Assembly: GCA_001821555.1 (NCBI GenBank)
Contig: MHMM01000004.1
Location: forward strand, 1-47,524
Origin: Candidatus Nealsonbacteria bacterium RIFOXYB1_FULL_40_15
GTDB lineage: Bacteria; Patescibacteriota; Minisyncoccia; Minisyncoccales; GWA2-38-27
Direction: 5' to 3'
Length of the DNA stretch: 47,524 nt
Under the pieces are notes generated by a model. That model was not told the DNA's origin. It made no database searches and saw nothing but the letters and a program-made list of their open reading frames with translations. Positions 39,311 to 45,358 of the stretch are shown piece after piece. Made by a program: the position numbers and the translations under genes. Each line of letters opens with the position of its first letter. The first letter of the stretch is position 1.

Positions 39311-39655
39311 AAATTTAATTATCTGATAATTCAATTTAAAAAAGGGGGCAAGTACTTTTTCTAATTCTAACACAAAACTGTCCAAATGGGCAGTTTTTGA
39401 CGTCTCTCGGTCGGGTTAGGGGCGCTCAAGGTTGCTGACCATCGTAGACAACGTTAGAACTATAATTCAGCAACAGAATGAGTATATTTATATCTTAGAC
39501 CTGAACCCCAAAACAATCAATGTATAGTATTTACCCTACCTCGCCGTTCACTATTTTAATTTGACAATCTATTGACTTTTATTTTGTAATATGATATCAT
39601 TGCCATTATAAGTCGTTGCACATTGACATCAACCCACACTGATAGGAGGTGCTTA
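39311..39655. other. Intergenic region between divergent genes
   Basis: Holds a hairpin at about 39373-39396 (AAAACTG / CAGTTTT), a long-range 8-bp inverted repeat GTTGCTGA / TCAGCAAC (about 39430-39475) and the promoter of the orphan operon at 39572-39600. No gene seen. Confidence 0.5.
39572..39600 (+). promoter_or_regulatory. Promoter of the 39656-40306 orphan operon
   Basis: TTGACT (39572-39577), 17-bp spacer, TATCAT (39595-39600). A second possible -35, TTGACA, lies at 39561-39566. Confidence 0.6.
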
Positions 39656-39910
39656 ATGGCACAGAAAGCGACAACACAAAAGTATATGTACGGAAGCGAA
39701 AGCTTCCCCATCCTCTATGAAGATGACAAAATTCGGATTTACAAAAATCCGAGCAACAAAGTCTTCGTTGAGGACAAGGCGTCGGAAACAACGATTCGGT
39801 TGAGTTCTTATCCTCATCACGCTGGCGGACTTCAGTTCACCACCGATGGTCTGGTTGAGCCAATCCGAATCACCAACACAATTGGATGGTGCATCACTCG
39901 CAGACGGTAA
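39656..39910 (+). CDS. Orphan protein, 84 aa
   Basis: Start chosen at 39656 because AGGAGG lies 6-7 nt upstream; the longer frame from 39623 has no such site. The product (MAQKATTQKYMYGSESFPIL) is soluble with several predicted strands and ends in RRR. Family not recognised. First gene of a two-gene operon with its own promoter and terminator; GC-richer than its surroundings. Confidence 0.65.
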   Translation: MAQKATTQKYMYGSESFPILYEDDKIRIYKNPSNKVFVEDKASETTIRLSSYPHHAGGLQFTTDGLVEPIRITNTIGWCITRRR

Positions 39911-39940
39911 GTTCAACCCCTAACCAAAAGGAGAATCCTT

Positions 39941-40306
39941 ATGGATAAGCTGGAGGCAATCCGTTTGATTGCGTATGCAGACGATGTCGTTGACTCCTCC
40001 AAACTTGCTGGCATTCGGCAAGTTTTGGAAGAAGACGAGGGTTCTGCAAGAGCGATTGCCATCGCCTATTCCAAGCCACGGACTCAAGCCATCAGAGAAA
40101 CGAAAGGCAAGAAAATGAAATGCAAAGAGGAAGGTTGCGGTGGCGAGGTGGATATGAACAAACCCGTTTCTCTGCAAGTGGGTTGCAGGGCGAGCAGAAA
40201 TGCTTACCCCTGCAAGAAGTGCAACAGATTGCACTTCGGAGACGGCTCGCTCGTGTTCACCAGAGGTCAACAGAAGGCATTCTACGAGGGTGGCAGCGTG
40301 AAGTAG
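39941..40306 (+). CDS. Orphan zinc-ribbon-like protein, 121 aa
   Basis: Ribosome binding site AAAGGAG before the ATG, 30 nt after the preceding gene. The N-terminal half is helical (MDKLEAIRLIAYADDVVDSS). The C-terminal half has CKEEGCGGEVDM and CKKCNRLHF, a four-Cys zinc-ribbon arrangement with one more Cys between. Family not recognised; a nucleic-acid- or metal-binding role is only a guess. Confidence 0.65.
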   Translation: MDKLEAIRLIAYADDVVDSSKLAGIRQVLEEDEGSARAIAIAYSKPRTQAIRETKGKKMKCKEEGCGGEVDMNKPVSLQVGCRASRNAYPCKKCNRLHFGDGSLVFTRGQQKAFYEGGSVK

Positions 40307-40330
40307 CCCTCAAAAAATGCTCAAAACAAA

Positions 40331-40372
40331 AAGCCCCTGAAAGCTACTCGTAGCTGACAGGGGTTTTCTTTT
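40331..40372 (+). terminator. Terminator of the orphan operon
   Basis: Outer stem CCCCTG / CAGGGG with an inner perfect hairpin AGCTAC-TC-GTAGCT, then TTTTCTTTTT. Confidence 0.85.
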
Positions 40373-40401
40373 TACTCAATTCTACCCTACTCCACTACTC
40401 A

Positions 40402-40521
40402 CTATATCTTTTTGATTTCTTCTAACAATTCTTGCTGGCGTTTTTGGAGCGAAGCGTCAAAAATTATCCTATATTCAAAATCCTTATTGACCCGCTGAAG
40501 AAAGTGATAGACCCTCGGGGT
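40402..40521 (-). pseudogene. Start-less coding remnant, 39 codons
   Basis: Minus-strand frame reading TPRVYHFLQRVNKDFEYRII and ending ELLEEIKKI before TAG. It looks like the C-terminus of a real protein by composition, but it has no start codon, and an in-frame TAG precedes it where the 71-bp tandem repeat begins. Parent family not recognised. Confidence 0.45.
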
Positions 40522-40641
40522 CTAACATCTAACATCCCAATATTTATTGGGTTTATAATTAAAATCTATAGAAAGTGATAGACCCTCGGGGTCTAACATC
40601 TAACATCCCAATATTTATTGGGTTTATAATTAAAATCTATA
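40500..40641. repeat. Two exact tandem copies of a 71-bp unit
   Basis: Units 40500-40570 and 40571-40641 are identical. Each contains two small hairpins: AGACCC-TCG-GGGTCT and CCCAATA-TT-TATTGGG. Only two copies, no spacers, so not CRISPR. Confidence 0.9.
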
Positions 40642-40673
40642 GAGAGAAAATTTAAAATTCGAATCTTACACTG

Positions 40674-40744
40674 CTCCGGGGCCTGGAATCGAACCAAGAT
40701 TAATGGCTTCAAAGGCCACTGTCCTACCGTTAGACGACCCCGGA
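40674..40744 (-). tRNA. tRNA-Gln (anticodon TTG)
   Basis: 71-nt cloverleaf. Acceptor TCCGGGG / CCCCGGA, D arm GTCT / GGAC, anticodon stem GTGGC / GCCAT with loop CTTTGAA (anticodon TTG), 4-nt variable loop, T arm CTTGG-TTCGATT-CCAGG, discriminator G. CCA is not encoded. The usual second glutamine isoacceptor is not in the window. Confidence 0.93.
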
Positions 40745-40748
40745 ATGT

Positions 40749-40997
40749 TTATTTTTCAATTTCTCTAATTATTCTTTCTTTTTCAATTCTTTTTTCTTTT
40801 ATTTTCCTCTCGTAAGCTCTTGCATTTTTTTCTGAATTAAACTTCTTTAAAAATACTAATTTCAAAGGAACATGACATTTAGTAGAAATAACTTGTTTTT
40901 TATTATGCTCCTTTAAACGCTCTTCAATCCTATTGGTGCTTCCTACATAGTACCATCGACATTTTGAACTTTTAAGAATATATACATGCCAAAGCAT
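40749..40997 (-). CDS. Single-domain GIY-YIG endonuclease
   Basis: 82-aa protein: LWHVYILKSSKCRWYYVGS holds the GIY-YIG strands as VYI and YVG, with Arg in RIEERLKEHN and Glu in ARAYERKIKEK. The start at 40997 is chosen because the longer frame from 41066 begins in the tRNA fragment. It lies 4 nt from the complete tRNA-Gln gene and 17 nt from a duplicated tRNA-Gln 5' half. Such single-domain nucleases are common in this lineage and resemble homing nucleases. Confidence 0.82.
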   Translation of the reverse strand: MLWHVYILKSSKCRWYYVGSTNRIEERLKEHNKKQVISTKCHVPLKLVFLKKFNSEKNARAYERKIKEKRIEKERIIREIEK

Positions 40998-41014
40998 AAT
41001 AGAATAGATATTCT

Positions 41015-41062
41015 CCACTGTCCTACCGTTAGACCTGCCTGCGCAGGCAGGCGACCCCCGGA
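41015..41062 (-). pseudogene. tRNA-Gln 5'-half fragment split by an 18-bp palindrome
   Basis: 41015-41033 and 41052-41062 match the first 29 nt of tRNA-Gln (40716-40744), with one extra C. An 18-nt perfect palindrome, CCTGCCTGCGCAGGCAGG (41034-41051), is inserted in the D-arm entrance. The match stops at the anticodon stem. Confidence 0.85.
41034..41051. repeat. 18-bp GC-rich perfect palindrome
   Basis: CCTGCCTGCGCAGGCAGG, inserted in the tRNA fragment. REP-like dispersed palindromes of this kind occur in related genomes; only one copy is in this window. Confidence 0.7.
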
Positions 41063-41073
41063 ACAAATTTATT

Positions 41074-42168
41074 CTACTGATTTTCTTTCAGAAAGTCAAC
41101 AATGGCCAATTCCAAAGGAAGCTGGGGAATTGAAGAATACTTCATCCTGTTTTCAGCATCCATAAACAAACCCAATGCTTTCTGAAGTCCTCCATATCCT
41201 AGAATTTCGGCTTGATTTTTCATTGTTTCTTTTTCTTCTTTTGAAAATCCTGAAACAACTTCAGGATTAATGCTTAAGATAAGAACATGCCTTAAATAGG
41301 AAACAAGCGTCTTAGAAAGCTCCATGGGATCATACCCTTTTTCTAAGCTCTGCTCTAAGAATTCAAACGCTCCTTTTATATCCCTCTTTGAGAGAAACCA
41401 GGAAAATTCAGACGCCCATGCGGTGTCAGCCAATCCGAGCATCTCCTTTATACTGTCTTTTGTAATATCTGCTTTCCCTGAAAAAGTAAGAACCTGATCC
41501 AAAAGACTTTCTGCGTCTCTGACCGCTCCTTCCGAATGCAGGGCTATAAGCTCAAGGGCGGGCTTTTCTATTTTAGCTCCCTCTTTTTTTGAAATATGTT
41601 CCAATCTCTTGAGTATTTCCTGAAATTCAAGTCTCCTAAAATCAAATCTTTGGCATCTTGAAATTATAGTAGGCGCCATTTTATGGATTTCGGTAGTAGC
41701 AAGAATAAAAACTGCGTGGGAAGGAGGCTCTTCTAAAGTCTTCAAAAGCGCATTCACGGCTTCTTTTGTAAGCATATGGCATTCGTCTATGACAAACACC
41801 TTGTATTTTTCTTTATTGGGAGAGAATCTTATACCCTCTTTAAGCTCTCTCACCTCGTCTATGCCTCTATGGGAAGCAGCGTCTATTTCTATAAGGTCTA
41901 GAGATCTGCCGTCTTTAACCTCAAGACAAGAGGAACACTTGTTGCAGGGTTCTGACTCCCCTTCTTTTCTGTTTCTGCAGTTTAGAGCTTTTGCCAAAAG
42001 TCTAGCAGTGGTGGTCTTTCCTGATCCCCTGGGACCTGAAAAAATATATGCATGAGATGCGTTATTTGAGGAAAGGGCATTCTTTAAAGTCTGTATTATA
42101 TGCTCCTGCCCTATAATCTCTGAAAAAGACTGTGGCCTGTATTTTCTATACAATGCTAGATTATCCAT
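41074..42168 (-). CDS. dnaX: DNA polymerase III gamma/tau subunit
   Basis: 364-aa clamp-loader ATPase. LYRKYRPQSFSEIIGQEHI, Walker A SGPRGSGKTTTARLLA, zinc module CNKCSSCLEV, Walker B VFVIDECHML, sensor ATTEIHKMAPTIISRCQRF. It has domains I-III only, so it corresponds to gamma rather than full tau. It overlaps the upstream membrane protein gene by 13 nt. Confidence 0.95.
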   Translation of the reverse strand: MDNLALYRKYRPQSFSEIIGQEHIIQTLKNALSSNNASHAYIFSGPRGSGKTTTARLLAKALNCRNRKEGESEPCNKCSSCLEVKDGRSLDLIEIDAASHRGIDEVRELKEGIRFSPNKEKYKVFVIDECHMLTKEAVNALLKTLEEPPSHAVFILATTEIHKMAPTIISRCQRFDFRRLEFQEILKRLEHISKKEGAKIEKPALELIALHSEGAVRDAESLLDQVLTFSGKADITKDSIKEMLGLADTAWASEFSWFLSKRDIKGAFEFLEQSLEKGYDPMELSKTLVSYLRHVLILSINPEVVSGFSKEEKETMKNQAEILGYGGLQKALGLFMDAENRMKYSSIPQLPLELAIVDFLKENQ

Positions 42169-42614
42169 AATCCTAGTGTGGTTAGAAATAAAACAATTAT
42201 ACCCGAGATGAAAACTCCTAAAGAAATAAGCGGGAAAGCTCTTTTAAACGGAATATTAAAAAGAAAGGCGGCTATGGCCCCTGTCCAAGCCCCCGTAAAA
42301 GGAAGAGGAATGGCAACAAAACCCACCAAAGTTGCCTCCCCCGCTCTTTCAATTTTTGAACCGCTCTTCTTCCTTGTTCTTTCAAACACCCAATCAAAGC
42401 CCTTTTTCATTATGGCCGATCTTCCAGAAAGATATTTAGAAGCAGGGCCCAAAAAAAGAAGAATTAAAACCACAGGAACAATATTTCCCAGAAAGGAAAT
42501 AAAAAAAGCTGTTTGCCAGTCAAGATTATAGATAGTGATTGCAGTGGGAAGAGACAGCCTCAATTCGCCCACCGGAACCATTGCAAGAAAAAATACCTTT
42601 AAGATAGAATCCAT
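42156..42614 (-). CDS. Small multidrug export (COG2426) family membrane protein
   Basis: 152-aa protein with about four helices. VPVGELRLSLPTAI, FLGNIVPVVLILLFLGP, and AIPLPFTGAWTGAIAAFLF are the family marks (PF06695). The export role is only a database convention for this family. TATTAT lies 6 nt before the ATG, and three short palindromes lie just upstream. Confidence 0.82.
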   Translation of the reverse strand: MDSILKVFFLAMVPVGELRLSLPTAITIYNLDWQTAFFISFLGNIVPVVLILLFLGPASKYLSGRSAIMKKGFDWVFERTRKKSGSKIERAGEATLVGFVAIPLPFTGAWTGAIAAFLFNIPFKRAFPLISLGVFISGIIVLFLTTLGLWII

Positions 42615-42620
42615 GATTTC

Positions 42621-42626
42621 ATAATA
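42621..42626 (-). promoter_or_regulatory. -10 hexamer for leaderless 42614-dnaX operon
   Basis: TATTAT, GAAATC, ATG 42614, with TTGATT 17 bp upstream of the -10. Confidence 0.65.
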
Positions 42627-42660
42627 TATTATCCTTATGCCAAAATCAAACCTTAAAAAA

Positions 42661-42725
42661 ATAGGCCTGGCCTATCGCCAAAACCATGAGAAACCATGAG
42701 CCTGGCTCATATGAGCCTGGCTCAT
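42661..42725. repeat. Three 15-bp hyphenated palindromes, possible operators
   Basis: ATAGGCC-T-GGCCTAT (42661-42675), then ATGAGCC-T-GGCTCAT twice in tandem (42696-42710, 42711-42725). All share GCCTGGC. A 10-bp direct repeat AAACCATGAG lies at 42681-42700. They are 10-75 bp upstream of the -35 of the 42614-dnaX promoter. Confidence 0.7.
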
Positions 42726-42740
42726 TTTAACTGGCTGATT

Positions 42741-42780
42741 TAAATAAAGAAGCTCCTGCAAACATTTGTTTGCAGGAGCT
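42741..42780 (-). terminator. Terminator of the 43153-42839 operon
   Basis: Perfect 14-bp stem AGCTCCTGCAAACA / TGTTTGCAGGAGCT (42751-42780), then TCTTTATTT on the minus strand. Confidence 0.85.
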
Positions 42781-42838
42781 AAGCGGAGATTACCGATCAC
42801 AGCGTCCGAGAAGGGAATCCCTGATCGGGACGCTGGAG

Positions 42839-42913
42839 TCACCGTCGCCAGGCTTCCATCAAGGCGACAAGTGTGACCACGCCCAGAGCAAAGAGACAGA
42901 TTTCCACCATCAT
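42839..42913 (-). CDS. Tiny membrane peptide, 24 aa
   Basis: MMVEICLFALGVVTLVALME then AWRR: one helix with a basic end. It starts ATGATG 3 nt after the stop of the 78-aa gene, so translation is probably coupled, and it stops about 60 nt before the shared terminator. A longer frame (42672-42920) would read straight through the terminator and is rejected. Family not recognised. Confidence 0.45.
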   Translation of the reverse strand: MMVEICLFALGVVTLVALMEAWRR

Positions 42914-42916
42914 GAC

Positions 42917-43153
42917 TCAATCCCTTCCAAAGTGGTTACACAAAAACTTATTCAGTCTGCGACGGCATGTGGGACAATCGTTTGCTCCTTCATTAATCAA
43001 GCTTTTCCTCACCTCGTCAAATTTGTCCCACCCCCGAAGAACTTTCACAGTCAAATGCTTATGCCTGAAGCCCCTATGGGCAACCCAAACAATCAAAGCG
43101 ACCAAGAGCGGCAGAAGAACTACGGTATTTTTTGAGAATATGGCTAACAGCAT
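42917..43153 (-). CDS. Orphan membrane protein with CxxC, 78 aa
   Basis: MLLAIFSKNTVVLLPLLVAL plus IVWVAHRGF forms one membrane helix. The cytoplasmic tail carries CPTCRRRLNKFLCNHF (CxxC plus Cys and His), a likely zinc knuckle. Ribosome binding site AAAGGAAG. Consensus promoter at 43203-43231 and terminator at 42741-42780. Family not recognised. Confidence 0.65.
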   Translation of the reverse strand: MLLAIFSKNTVVLLPLLVALIVWVAHRGFRHKHLTVKVLRGWDKFDEVRKSLINEGANDCPTCRRRLNKFLCNHFGRD

Positions 43154-43202
43154 CGCGCTTCCTTTCGGTTGAGTTAAATCAGAGATAAGAAGAACTGGTT
43201 AA

Positions 43203-43231
43203 AGAATATAACAAGATGTTGATTGTGTCAA
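43203..43231 (-). promoter_or_regulatory. Promoter of the 43153 operon
   Basis: TTGACA (43231-43226), 17-bp spacer, TATTCT (43208-43203); leader about 43 nt. Confidence 0.7.
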
Positions 43232-43256
43232 TAGTGATTTTCTTTTCTGCTTTATG

Positions 43257-43262
43257 TATTAT
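43257..43262 (+). promoter_or_regulatory. -10 hexamer for leaderless cysS
   Basis: TATTAT, AGAGTA, ATG 43269. It falls inside the longer frame starting at 43254 and so decides the start. Confidence 0.6.
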
Positions 43263-43268
43263 AGAGTA

Positions 43269-44636
43269 ATGATCAAACTCTATAACACTCTCTCAAAGAA
43301 GAAACAGGTTTTTAGGCCACTGAAAGATAAGGAGGTCAGATTTTATTCCTGCGGCCCAACCGTATACAACTATGCCCACATAGGAAATCTTAGAACTTAC
43401 ATCTTTAATGACATACTTAAAAGAGTTTTGAGATATAACGGACTAAAAGTAAAGCATGTGATGAATCTGACTGATGTAGGACATCTCACCTCTGACGCAG
43501 ATACTGGAGAAGACAAACTTGAGAAAGCAGCTGAAAGAGAACAGAAAACAGCGTGGCAGATAGCAGAATTCTATACCGAATCTTTCAAAAAAGACCTAAA
43601 GAAGCTGAATATAGAAGAGCCGGATATCTGGGCCAAGGCGACAGACCATATTGAAGAGCAAATAAAGGTTATAAAAATACTGGAGAGAAAGGGCTTTACA
43701 TATAGAATAGAAGACGGCATTTACTTTGACTCATCCAAAATAAAAGATTACGGCAAATTAGAGGGAAAAAAGAAAAAGAACATCATGGCCGGAGCAAGAG
43801 TGGAAATGGCCGAAGGGAAGAAGAACCCTCAAGATTTCGCCCTTTGGAAATTCAGCCCCAAAGATAAAAAAAGGCAGATGGAATGGAACTCCCCCTGGGG
43901 CATCGGTTTTCCCGGATGGCACACCGAGTGCGTCGCCATGAGCAAAAAGCACCTGGGAGTTCCGTTTGATATTCACACCGGAGGGATAGATCATATTGCC
44001 GTTCATCATACAAATGAAATTGCCCAAACGGAAGCTGCTTTTGAAAAAGATTTGGCAATGCTGTGGCTACACGGAGAATTCCTGGATCTCAAAAAAGAGA
44101 AAATGGCAAAATCAGAAGGCAATGTTATTCTGTTGGGAGACATAATCAGAAAAGGATTCGATCCCCTGTCTTTCAGATACTTGTGCCTGACTGCCCACTA
44201 CAGATCAAAGCTTACCTTCTCCTGGAAAGCCCTGGAATCTGCCCAGAAATCCCTGGAAAATTTAAGAGAAAGAATCTTCGGCCTTAAAGACAAGGGAGAA
44301 GAAAAAAAGAAAGAATTCCTAAAATATATAAATGATGACCTGGATATGCCAAAAGCATTGGCTTTTGTATGGAAGATTGTAAAAGAAGAGAAGGCAACGC
44401 AGGAACTGCTTTTTGATTTTGACAGAGTTTTTGGGCTCGGCCTGAATAAAATCAAAGAAGTAGAAATTCCGGAAGAGATTATTGAAATGGTAAAACAAAG
44501 AGAAAAATTCAGAAAAAAAAGCGAATGGGAAAAAGCTGATTTAATAAGAAAAGAAATTGAAAGAAAAGGCTACGCCGTTGAAGACACGGCGAAGGGCTCT
44601 TCTGTCATAAAAAAAATAAGCCCCCGAGCCGTGTAG
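43269..44636 (+). CDS. cysS: Cysteinyl-tRNA synthetase
   Basis: 455-aa class I synthetase charging tRNA-Cys. [19 protein letters not shown] holds the zinc Cys and the HIGH-like [27 protein letters not shown] zinc His/Cys region and [11 protein letters not shown] follow. The KMSKS loop is [10 protein letters not shown]. The start is 43269, the usual MIKLYNTLS. The last codons and stop lie inside an antisense terminator hairpin, so the ending SPRAV is dictated by that overlap. Confidence 0.95.
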   Translation: MIKLYNTLSKKKQVFRPLKDKEVRFYSCGPTVYNYAHIGNLRTYIFNDILKRVLRYNGLKVKHVMNLTDVGHLTSDADTGEDKLEKAAEREQKTAWQIAEFYTESFKKDLKKLNIEEPDIWAKATDHIEEQIKVIKILERKGFTYRIEDGIYFDSSKIKDYGKLEGKKKKNIMAGARVEMAEGKKNPQDFALWKFSPKDKKRQMEWNSPWGIGFPGWHTECVAMSKKHLGVPFDIHTGGIDHIAVHHTNEIAQTEAAFEKDLAMLWLHGEFLDLKKEKMAKSEGNVILLGDIIRKGFDPLSFRYLCLTAHYRSKLTFSWKALESAQKSLENLRERIFGLKDKGEEKKKEFLKYINDDLDMPKALAFVWKIVKEEKATQELLFDFDRVFGLGLNKIKEVEIPEEIIEMVKQREKFRKKSEWEKADLIRKEIERKGYAVEDTAKGSSVIKKISPRAV

Positions 44637-44652
44637 AAACAGCTACGGGGGC
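44608..44652 (-). terminator. Terminator of the 65-aa gene, overlapping the cysS 3' end
   Basis: Minus-strand stem GCCCCCG / CGGGGGC extended by AGCTGT / ACGGCT with one bulged T, followed by TTATTTTTTTT. The cysS TAG (44634-44636) is within the hairpin. Confidence 0.8.
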
Positions 44653-44684
44653 CGGAGGCGGACTTAGTAGTCCGGGTTTAGGGC

Positions 44685-44882
44685 TTAGTCGGGAAGTTGA
44701 TCTTGCAGGGCAATGACATTGGCATCGTGCCTTTGTCCCCAGTCTTTGGGGGCAGTATGTCTGATGACAGCTAAGACGCTGTCAACAACTTTTTCGGTTC
44801 CGGCCAACTGGCGATCGGGATAATTCCCTCTCGCTATTGCCCCTTTTGCCGCTCTTACCTTCTCCAACCTGATTCTTCCCAC
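44685..44882 (-). CDS. Orphan 65-aa protein, weakly FlgM-like
   Basis: GTG start with AAAGGAGG 5 nt before it. The sequence RLEKVRAAKGAIARGNYPDR followed by a helical VVDSVLAVI resembles the C-terminal anti-sigma helix pattern of FlgM (REEKV..L..AI..G.Y.vd...va..ll). No flagellar genes are seen and none are expected here, so this may be coincidence or a stand-alone anti-sigma-like protein. GC-rich; own promoter and terminator. Confidence 0.55.
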   Translation of the reverse strand: MGRIRLEKVRAAKGAIARGNYPDRQLAGTEKVVDSVLAVIRHTAPKDWGQRHDANVIALQDQLPD

Positions 44883-44933
44883 AAAAACCTCCTTTCAGTT
44901 ACGGGAAGAGAAAAAACCGAATGTACCGTCAGT

Positions 44934-44962
44934 ATAATAGCATACTTTTATATTAAATGCAA
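44934..44962 (-). promoter_or_regulatory. Promoter of the 65-aa gene
   Basis: TTGCAT (44962-44957), 17-bp spacer, TATTAT (44939-44934); leader about 45 nt. Confidence 0.65.
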
Positions 44963-44966
44963 GGGC

Positions 44967-45009
44967 AAAATAAAAAAGGACTGCCCTCCATGGTGAAAAG
45001 ACAGTCCCT
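44967..45009 (-). terminator. Terminator of the 71-aa gene
   Basis: Stem GGACTG / CAGTCC with an 18-nt loop, followed on the minus strand by TTTTTTATTTTG. Confidence 0.75.
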
Positions 45010-45027
45010 TCTGGGTTTAGCCTCGTC

Positions 45028-45243
45028 CTAGAAACGAGGACTCGATCCTTGTGCCGGTGGCCCAGCAGGATACTGCTCTTTCAGTCGATCAGCGAATGCT
45101 TTTATCTGCTGATCCGAAGCTCCCAAAGGAAATAGCCTGTTGGAAGCAAATCTCTTCGCCCCCATAAGTCTCAATTCCCTCTTGGCTGCCTCTGAAAGAT
45201 TGATGTTGTCGCAAACCACCGTTCCGCCACTACTCTTTGCCAT
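45028..45243 (-). CDS. Orphan protein, 71 aa
   Basis: AAGGAGG lies 6 nt before ATG 45243. The product (MAKSSGGTVVCDNINLSEAA) is basic and helical in the middle (SEAAKRELRLMGAKRF, SDQQIKAFADRLKEQYP) with a Pro/Gly/Ser tail. No membrane segment. Family not recognised. Consensus promoter and terminator of its own. Confidence 0.6.
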   Translation of the reverse strand: MAKSSGGTVVCDNINLSEAAKRELRLMGAKRFASNRLFPLGASDQQIKAFADRLKEQYPAGPPAQGSSPRF

Positions 45244-45293
45244 GCTGACCTCCTTGAAAACCCTAAACCCAAAAAAAAGAACACGTTAATCTT

Positions 45294-45321
45294 ATTTTAA
45301 CCTTTTAAGAACATCTGTCAA
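45294..45321 (-). promoter_or_regulatory. Promoter of the 71-aa gene
   Basis: TTGACA (45321-45316), 16-bp spacer, TAAAAT (45299-45294). Confidence 0.75.
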
Positions 45322-45346
45322 TATTGCTTAAAGACATCTCATTTGA

Positions 45347-45352
45347 TACAAA
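45347..45352 (+). promoter_or_regulatory. -10 hexamer for leaderless dnaB
   Basis: TACAAA, GAATTA, ATG 45359, with TTGCTT 17 bp upstream of the -10. Weaker hexamer than the others. Confidence 0.45.
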
Positions 45353-45358
45353 GAATTA

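Larger units (their letters stand above)
40307..40673. other. Intergenic region with terminator, gene remnant and tandem repeat
   Basis: From left to right: the orphan operon terminator (40331-40372), a minus-strand coding remnant (40402-40521) and two copies of a 71-bp tandem repeat (40500-40641). Confidence 0.7.

Noticed and set aside
40500-40641. Possible CRISPR array
   Set aside because: Only two directly abutting 71-bp units with no spacers and no cas genes.
42672-42920. 82-codon minus-strand frame across the terminator
   Set aside because: It reads through a perfect 14-bp terminator and the GCCTGGC palindromes, has no ribosome binding site, and a 24-aa frame in another phase fits the signals better.
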